A DNA stretch of 64,000 bases from Bagarius yarrelli. Taxonomy: Eukaryota > Chordata > Actinopteri > Siluriformes > Sisoridae. The DNA is taken from positions 1 through 64,000 of the forward strand of contig VCAZ01000183.1 in NCBI GenBank assembly GCA_005784505.1. Direction: 5' to 3'. Shown here one piece after another: positions 58,297 through 64,000 of this stretch. Within the stretch, counting starts at the first letter, position 1. Each line of letters opens with the position of its first letter. The translations under genes were made by a program, and so were the position numbers. Under the pieces are notes generated by a model that ran no database searches, was not told where the DNA came from, and saw only the letters and a list, made by a program, of their open reading frames with translations.

Positions 58297-58518
58297 TTAG
58301 AGACCCTTTAACCAGCTTGAGTTCATTAGGTCTGCCACCTTGAGGCATCTAGAAGCACAATTTGCCGGATTTTGACTCATTTCCACATAGAACCACTGCT
58401 TTGGATCCGTAGAGTCTCTTATCTTCTGGACACAATTAGCTACAAAACCATAAAAGCGTAGTATGCTGGCCTCAGCCATGAGGCATCTTGGTATTTGAAC
58501 TCTTTGAAGATTCTTCAC
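58297..58518 (-). mobile_element. BEL/Pao retrotransposon fragment (RNase H region)
   Basis: The minus frame encodes 'FVANCVQKIRDSTDPKQWFY' then 'VEMSQNPANCASRCL', matching the BEL/Pao segment between reverse transcriptase/RNase H and integrase (usually N-P-A-D-x-A-S-R-G). The key Asp and Gly are changed, so it is decayed. It is opposite in orientation to 57640-57810. Confidence 0.75.
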
Positions 58519-58599
58519 ATCATGGAGCCATATAAAGCCACTTTGGCTTTAGATCAGAGAGAAGAAATTCATCCTATTCTGCTCTAGGTACAGGAGTTT

Positions 58600-58935
58600 A
58601 CATACGTGGGGCAGCCCAGAGCAATGGAGAATGTGTGAAAGAGGCGAGTACAGGCAGGTTGGAATGGATGGAGAAATGTGTCAGGAGTGTTGTGTGACAG
58701 GAGAATATCAGCTACAATCAAGGGAAGGTTGTTCAAGACAGTGGTAAGACCAGCTATGATGTATGTTTTAGAGACAGTGGCACTGAGGAAGAGACAGGTG
58801 GCGGAGCTGGAAGTAGCGGAGCTGAAAATGTTGAGGTTTTCTTTGGGAGTGACAAGGTTGGACAAGATTAGGATCGAGTTCATCAGGGGGACAGCTCATG
58901 GTAGAGGTTTTGGGGAAAAGTCAGGGAAGTCAGGT
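58600..58935 (+). mobile_element. RTE-like LINE 3' ORF fragment
   Basis: Encodes 'LCDRRISATIKGRLFKTVVR', 'PAMMYVLETVALRKRQ', 'ELKMLRFSLGVTRLDKIR' and 'FIRGTAHGRGFGEK', the region after the reverse transcriptase of RTE/BovB-like and related LINEs. 5'-truncated; the clade is tentative. Confidence 0.65.
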
Positions 58936-58944
58936 TAAGGTGAG

Positions 58945-60950
58945 GTAGTTCAGTTCTATGTGTTGAGCAGCCTGATGGCTTGAGGAAAGAAAGAAACTGT
59001 TACACATTTGGGTTGTGAGTGAGGGCCCGAATGCTATGGTACCTTTTTCCAGAGGGCAGTGTGAAGAGTTTGAGGGGTGTGTTGGGACCTCCACAATGCT
59101 CTTTGCTTTGCAGATGCAGCGTGTGGTGTAGATGTCCGTTATTCAATTCAATTCAATTCAGTTTTTATTTGTATAGCACTTTTTACAATGGTGATTGTCA
59201 CAAAGCAGCTTTACAATTGAAGAAATTATGAGATGAAAGTGAAACACAGAAGTCAGTTTGTTATGGAGGGAAGAGAATCTCCAATGATCTTCTTAGCTGT
59301 TCTCACTATTCTCTGCAGGGTCTTACGATCCGAAACAGTTGCAGTTTCCAAACCAGGCAGGGATGCAGCAGCTGCTCAGAATACTATCAATGGTCCCTCT
59401 GTAAAACATGGTCAGGATGGGAGGTGAAAAATGGGCTTTCTTAGTCTTTGCAGGGAGTAGAGGAGTATAGAGGCCAGGTGAGGTTCTCCACCAGATGAAC
59501 ACCAAGAAATTTGGTGAGGAAGTCCAGGATCCAGTTGCAGATGGAGGTGTTTAGGCCCAGCAAGCTCAGCTTCTCAATCAGATGCTGAGGGATGATTGTG
59601 TTGAATGCTGAACTGAAGTCTATGAACGCTGAACTGAAGTCTATGAACAACATTCGTATGTTTGTGTCTTTATTGTCCAGGTGTGGTAAGGGCCAGATGG
59701 AGGGTTGTGGCAAATGGCATCGTCCGTGGTGGAACGGTTCGGACGGTGCGCAAACTGTAATGGGTCCAGTGTGAGAGGCAGCAGTGTCTTAATGTGCCTC
59801 ATGACGAGACCTTCGAAGCATTCCATCACGATGGGTGTGAGTGCGACGGGATGGTAGTCATTGAGGTGGGAGACTGCCGACTTTTTTGGCACAGGGATGA
59901 TTTTGAGGCATGTGGGAACGACAGCGGTGCACAGGGAAATGTTGAAGATGTCAGTGAAAAACATCTGCTAGTTGTACTGCACAGTCCCTAAGCACTCTGC
60001 CGGGGATGTTGTCCGGTCCAGCAGACTTTTGTTGGTTAACTCTGCTTAAGGTTTTTTCCTCATATCAACCATGGTTAGACAGAGTACTGGTCACTAAGAA
60101 GAGGGATGGTCTTCCGCGCTGCCACGTTGTTCTGCACCTTAAACCGGGCGTAGAAGTTGTTCAGCGCATCTGGGAGAGAGGCACCACTGTTACAAGCAGG
60201 TGAAGTTGTCTTGAAGTCTTGTAGTTAGTGATCGTCTGGATACCCTGCCACATGCGCCGAGTGTCTCCGCTTTCCTGAAATGGCCATGGATTTTCTTGCG
60301 TATGTACGCTTTGCCTCTTTGATGGCTTTAGACAGTTTTAACGTTTTAACAGAGACGTTGTTGGTTGCAGCCTCCCTAAACATCTGGCAGTCAGTGCCAC
60401 TCAAAACAGTCCTAAAGAGCAGAAGTAGTTCCTGTTGGCCACGTTCTCACCTTTAAAAAAAACCGGTCTGTATGTTGGAAATCTGTATGTTGCATAACAG
60501 AGATGTGGTCTGAGTATCCGAGTTGCAAAGTCCACGTTAGTAAAACTGTTTTGAGATTTGCGTGGTTGAAATCTCCGACAATGATAAACAGTCCGTCTGG
60601 GTGTGCATTCTGCAGATCGCTAATAGCCGCATACAGTACATAAAGTGCCTCCTTAGCATTAGCTCTGGGTGGAATGTACACTCTTGACAATGAAAACAGT
60701 GGTGAATTCTCTTGGTAAATATATGGCCTGCATCTAACAGTCACAAACTCCACTAGCGCTGAACAGAAAGTAGAAACCATCACCAATGCGAGTTCTTGCA
60801 CCAATCAGCGCTGATGTAAACACACGCCCCACTGCCGCGAGTCTTACCGCACAGAGTTGCATTTCTGTCGACACAAATCGTTGTAAGCCCATCTAGCTAA
60901 GTGGCAGCGTCCGCAACTCTGTTGTTGAGCCATGTTCTGTGAAAACAAAG
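58945..60950 (-). mobile_element. CR1/L2/Rex1-group LINE, broken
   Basis: Minus-strand blocks in order: endonuclease ('LFIIVGDFNHANLKTVL', 60412-60804), reverse transcriptase N-part ('LNDYHPVALTPIVMECFEGL' and 'DPLQFAHRPNRSTTDDAI', 59641-59964), palm ('IRMLFIDFSSAFNTIIPQ' with a local 15-residue duplication, 59441-59713) and the C-terminal end (58950-59120). Several frameshifts. A second LINE tail (59147-59228, 'attcaattcaattcagtttt') is inserted in it. Confidence 0.88.
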
Positions 60951-61335
60951 AAACAAACAGTCTCTAAATTTACACTGTGTAGTTCGCTGTAGTCGGATAT
61001 AGTCCAGTTTATTGCCCAGGAAGCAAAGGTTGGCAAGTAATATGGACGGGAGTGCCGGCCGGCTAGGGTTTGTTTTTAGCCTAGCACGGACACTTGCCTG
61101 ATTTCCGCGCTTCTGCTTCTTTTTCTCTATTTAGTTCAGCACAATTTGCTGTTGCGTCACGGATTTCCTAACAGGCAAGTTTACAGTTAGGCACGTTCGC
61201 AAGCACAACAGAGTGCGGTTGCTGGGCAACGCCGCCATGCTGCCGAATCAGTGGAATGCGAGGCACCTGACCCCACGCCGACTGCTCAGTTCTTTGTTCT
61301 TTTATAGGCGTGCAATCATTTAGGTAGCACCAGGT
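60951..61335. other. non-coding, nothing recognised
   Basis: Balanced composition, possibly the 5' untranslated part of the LINE on its left; no coding block seen. Confidence 0.35.
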
Positions 61336-61359
61336 TGGGACGCAGTTCTGGTATAGACA

Positions 61360-61640
61360 AGAAGGCAAAGGTAAAGAAAAGAGAAAAGAAAGAACAGAAA
61401 AGAAAAAAGAAAGCGAAAAAGAAAAGAGAAAAGCAAAAGAGAACGAACAAGAGAAAGAAAAGAGAAAAGAAAAGAGAAAAGAAAAGAAAAGAAAAAAAAA
61501 AGAAAGAAAGAAAAAAAGCAAAGAAAAAAAAGAAAAAAAAAAATGAGGTAATAAGAATAATAATTATAATAATGAGAAAAAATTATAATAATGAGAATAT
61601 AAAGAAAAGGAGAAATTAAGAGAAAAAAAATAAGAAAAAT
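61360..61640. repeat. purine tract (GAAAA)n-like
   Basis: Almost only A and G on the + strand (aaaagaaaag units), ending in A/T-rich 'aataataattataata'. The Lys/Glu or Phe/Leu/Ser open frames over it are artefacts. Confidence 0.92.
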
Positions 61641-61839
61641 AAAGGTTGAAGAAAATACATTTTGTTTGTTTATACAGAGAATTTTTTGTTGTCTTTTAAA
61701 AGTGTTTTTAAAAGGCAAAAGAGATTTCAGTTTATTTATAAGTGTATATTATTTTAAGTATATCCGCATCAAACTCCTCAGTTCTTCAGTAGTGCAGTTA
61801 TTTCACTAGTAACTGAAGTGCAGCTGTCCATTTTTATAC

Positions 61840-62225
61840 TTATATGTTGAAATAAGACATTTTTAATGCATGAATAATACTGTCATACGTTTCTTTTAAC
61901 TCTGTTTTACGTTTGTCTGCAGTCTCCATCATATGGTCTAACTCAGTTTTACGGCACTTTTTACTCAGTTTTATATCTGATAAACTAAGCTTCAGCTTTA
62001 AAGTTTTCTGAACACCTAACTTCTTGCTCAACTCGTAATGATGATTCTTGGAATCTTGCTTTATAAACTTCAAGATCTACATATATTTCAGCTAAGCGGG
62101 TCTTCATAATTTTGTCTGTTTGAGAGAACATCAATTTCATCAGTTTTTAATTTCCTCTCTAATTGTGATTTTTTATTCTTCTCAAGAGCTTGAATCACCT
62201 TGATCAAAGACCACTGTCTGAGCTA
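61840..62225 (-). pseudogene. possible decayed coiled-coil gene fragment
   Basis: Minus-strand pieces with heptad-rich composition occur in adjoining frames: 'SLIKVIQALEKNKKSQLERK' then 'LKTDEIDVLSNRQ' (about 62110-62215), 'MKTRLAEIYVDLEVYKARFQ' then 'ESSLRVEQEVR' (about 62010-62107) and 'LSLSDIKLSKKCRKTELDHM' then 'METADKRKTELKETYDSIIH' (61860-61990). Together they look like one Lys/Glu/Leu-rich coiled-coil reading frame broken by indels. I do not recognise the gene. An expressed exon in a poorly polished assembly is an alternative. Confidence 0.4.
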
Positions 62226-64000
62226 TTTTGATCCATCTTGGTAACTTACTTTAGATCACACTATTATTTAGCTTTGAGCACTAATAGAAAGCTGTAATCA
62301 CATTGAAAAGTTACACACACTTATGTTAACAAATTTTCAAATGCAAATGCTTGTTTTAACCCATTTGCATACAATTTCAACTCAAATAAATGTTAAGGCA
62401 ACATCAACAAACAAAAAAAATTAGATTTCAAAATACAGTCTTACCTTCAAAACCCAAAGGTAGAAAATCTTAATGACAACTTTGCAACGTTGCTGCTTTG
62501 TGGCTACCTGTTGTCACTGCAACAATATCATCCTGCAATCCTTTTTTTAATAGCGATATCTTTACTTCCACCAAAGGCTGCAATTTTCCACAGGGTTGAC
62601 TGAATTCTCTTCACATTAAGGGCTGGTAACAATTACTTTCTCGACAAAGAACTCTTGCACTCTTCCCGAGGATGTGACGCATGTTTTTTCACTATAACGG
62701 CTCCGGAATGTTTTTTCTGTGACCAAAAAAAAAACACGACAACTGATGTCTACAAATCTTTAATTTTAATGTTTTCCTCTCAAAGGGTCGAACAGTCGAC
62801 ATCACAAACACCAAATGAACACTGTAAAAAAAGCTGCAAATAAATAAAAATTGCAATCAAACATGTGATGAAGTGAATTGTCCAGGACTTTGTTCAATCA
62901 GCCCATAGCAACCATATTAATACACACAATACCTTTAATTATAAAAAATTAATAACCAAAATATGATCAAACATACCATCTGATTTCCAATGAGACATTA
63001 TGAGAGCTTTCTTAACAAACATGCCTTTATCCTACACCTCTCAATTTGTCATAACCACATGTCTTTCGAAGCTATTGCAGTTAATCAAATCACGTGACCA
63101 ACGCTACTCATTTTCTCTGGTAGGTGTCGCTATTTTACCAATTATCGTTCACATAAAATATACAATACCCAAATAAGTGTTAAAATTATTACACAACATT
63201 TATTACACAGTTTTAGGAAGTGACTAAAATATTCAGCAAAAAAATGCGCTATCTGTGTCAGCTACACTTTGTTTACATTCTCTCCCCCTCTATGTATTCC
63301 TCCCCCTTGAAAGATATAAAACGCTATTGTGCTGAGATATAGTCAGACTTGGATGAATACAGCAAGGCACAGAGAGTTCTTCTGCTTAAAAGAGTAACTT
63401 CTGCTTAAAAGATCTCCCCAACATCTCCTGGTCTCTGCTTCAACAAAGGAAAAGTTTAGTACAACTAAAAGTCTTTTATTACATAAAACATTTAAAAAAT
63501 ATATAATGAGTCCTTTGGGACAGACAGCACCGTCTCCTTTTGACACAAAATGTTGTTAATGTGCGCAATGTTGGAAAGCTTCATTTTACTATAACTATAT
63601 AAGTATACCTACCAAGATTTGATTAGCTAGTTCAGGTGTGTTTGATTAGGGTTGGAGCTAGACAACTTCCCTCCCAGGACCAAGTTTAATGACCCCTTGT
63701 TGAAAGGAAACAGTTTTGGTTCAGGAAGGATTATTCTGATTTCCCTAAAGAACTTTTTGATCCATGATTCGTTAACTGTTTGTTTCAGCCATCCAATAAA
63801 ACTTAATGATCCGAACAGTTTTTTCTATGCCCTTACACTGAAGTGCCTGAAACTACTTTTGCTAATCTGATTATTGTAGATTAGAGTCTCCAAACTCGTT
63901 TCTGGAGTTTTAGCTCCAAACTCTACTGTAAATGATGTGAGTGGTGTGCACCTCAGTGAGGGTCCCCCGTTCCCTGGAGGCCATTTAATCAGATATATGA
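62226..64000. other. right end of window, nothing recognised
   Basis: AT-rich DNA with short open frames only. 'cagttttaggaagtg' and neighbouring strings show no family match. No element ends or splice-bounded exon were identified. Confidence 0.45.

Noticed and set aside
61335..61718. Lys-rich (+) and Phe/Ser-rich (-) open frames
   Set aside because: They cover a purine simple-repeat tract.

Overview
The window is nuclear DNA of a ray-finned fish. It is AT-rich and dense in microsatellites, and carries intron-split vertebrate genes plus typical teleost mobile elements: long-TIR Tc1, CR1/L2/Rex1-group LINEs, tRNA-derived SINEs, BEL/Pao, Harbinger and CACTA-like pieces. An otophysan such as a catfish is a plausible guess from the repeat flavour only. 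No bacterial or CRISPR feature is present.

Four real genes were reconstructed exon by exon from splice signals, phase and protein family match. From left to right they are the last five exons of SMYD3 (+, 8999-11553), all 15 coding exons of KIF26B (-, 30868-13201), all 7 coding exons of EFCAB2/DRC8 (-, 33871-31665) and all 14 coding exons of NRDE2 (-, 48290-41397). SMYD3 and KIF26B converge tail to tail. EFCAB2 lies head-to-tail just upstream of KIF26B. SMYD3-KIF26B-EFCAB2 is the order and relative orientation found on human 1q44, while NRDE2 sits elsewhere in human (14q32). The genes do unrelated jobs (lysine methyltransferase, atypical kinesin, axonemal regulatory-complex subunit, nuclear RNA surveillance), so this is a synteny block and not a pathway.

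Seven single-base frame breaks fall in otherwise well conserved exons of three genes (KIF26B four, NRDE2 two, SMYD3 one). In every case the exon lengths and splice phases close again if one base is added or removed. This points to consensus indel errors in the assembly, and not to three independent pseudogenes.

Layout: 1-8998 is SMYD3 intron or upstream DNA with nested repeats; 8999-11553 SMYD3; 11554-13200 the convergent intergenic region; 13201-30868 KIF26B, with a 1.8-kb pyrimidine minisatellite, a degenerate telomere-like tract and a second minisatellite in its introns; 30869-31664 the short gap to EFCAB2; 31665-33871 EFCAB2; 34056-34367 an inverted partial copy of EFCAB2; 34372-41390 repeats, including a 3.1-kb CACTA-like element that interrupts a SINE and carries decayed exons of a teleost multicopy (SAMD3-like) gene; 41397-48290 NRDE2; 48291-64000 a mobile-element graveyard with Tc1, a near full-length LINE inside a second decayed SAMD3-like copy, BEL/Pao pieces, a Rex1-like LINE and a purine tract, ending in DNA where I recognise little.
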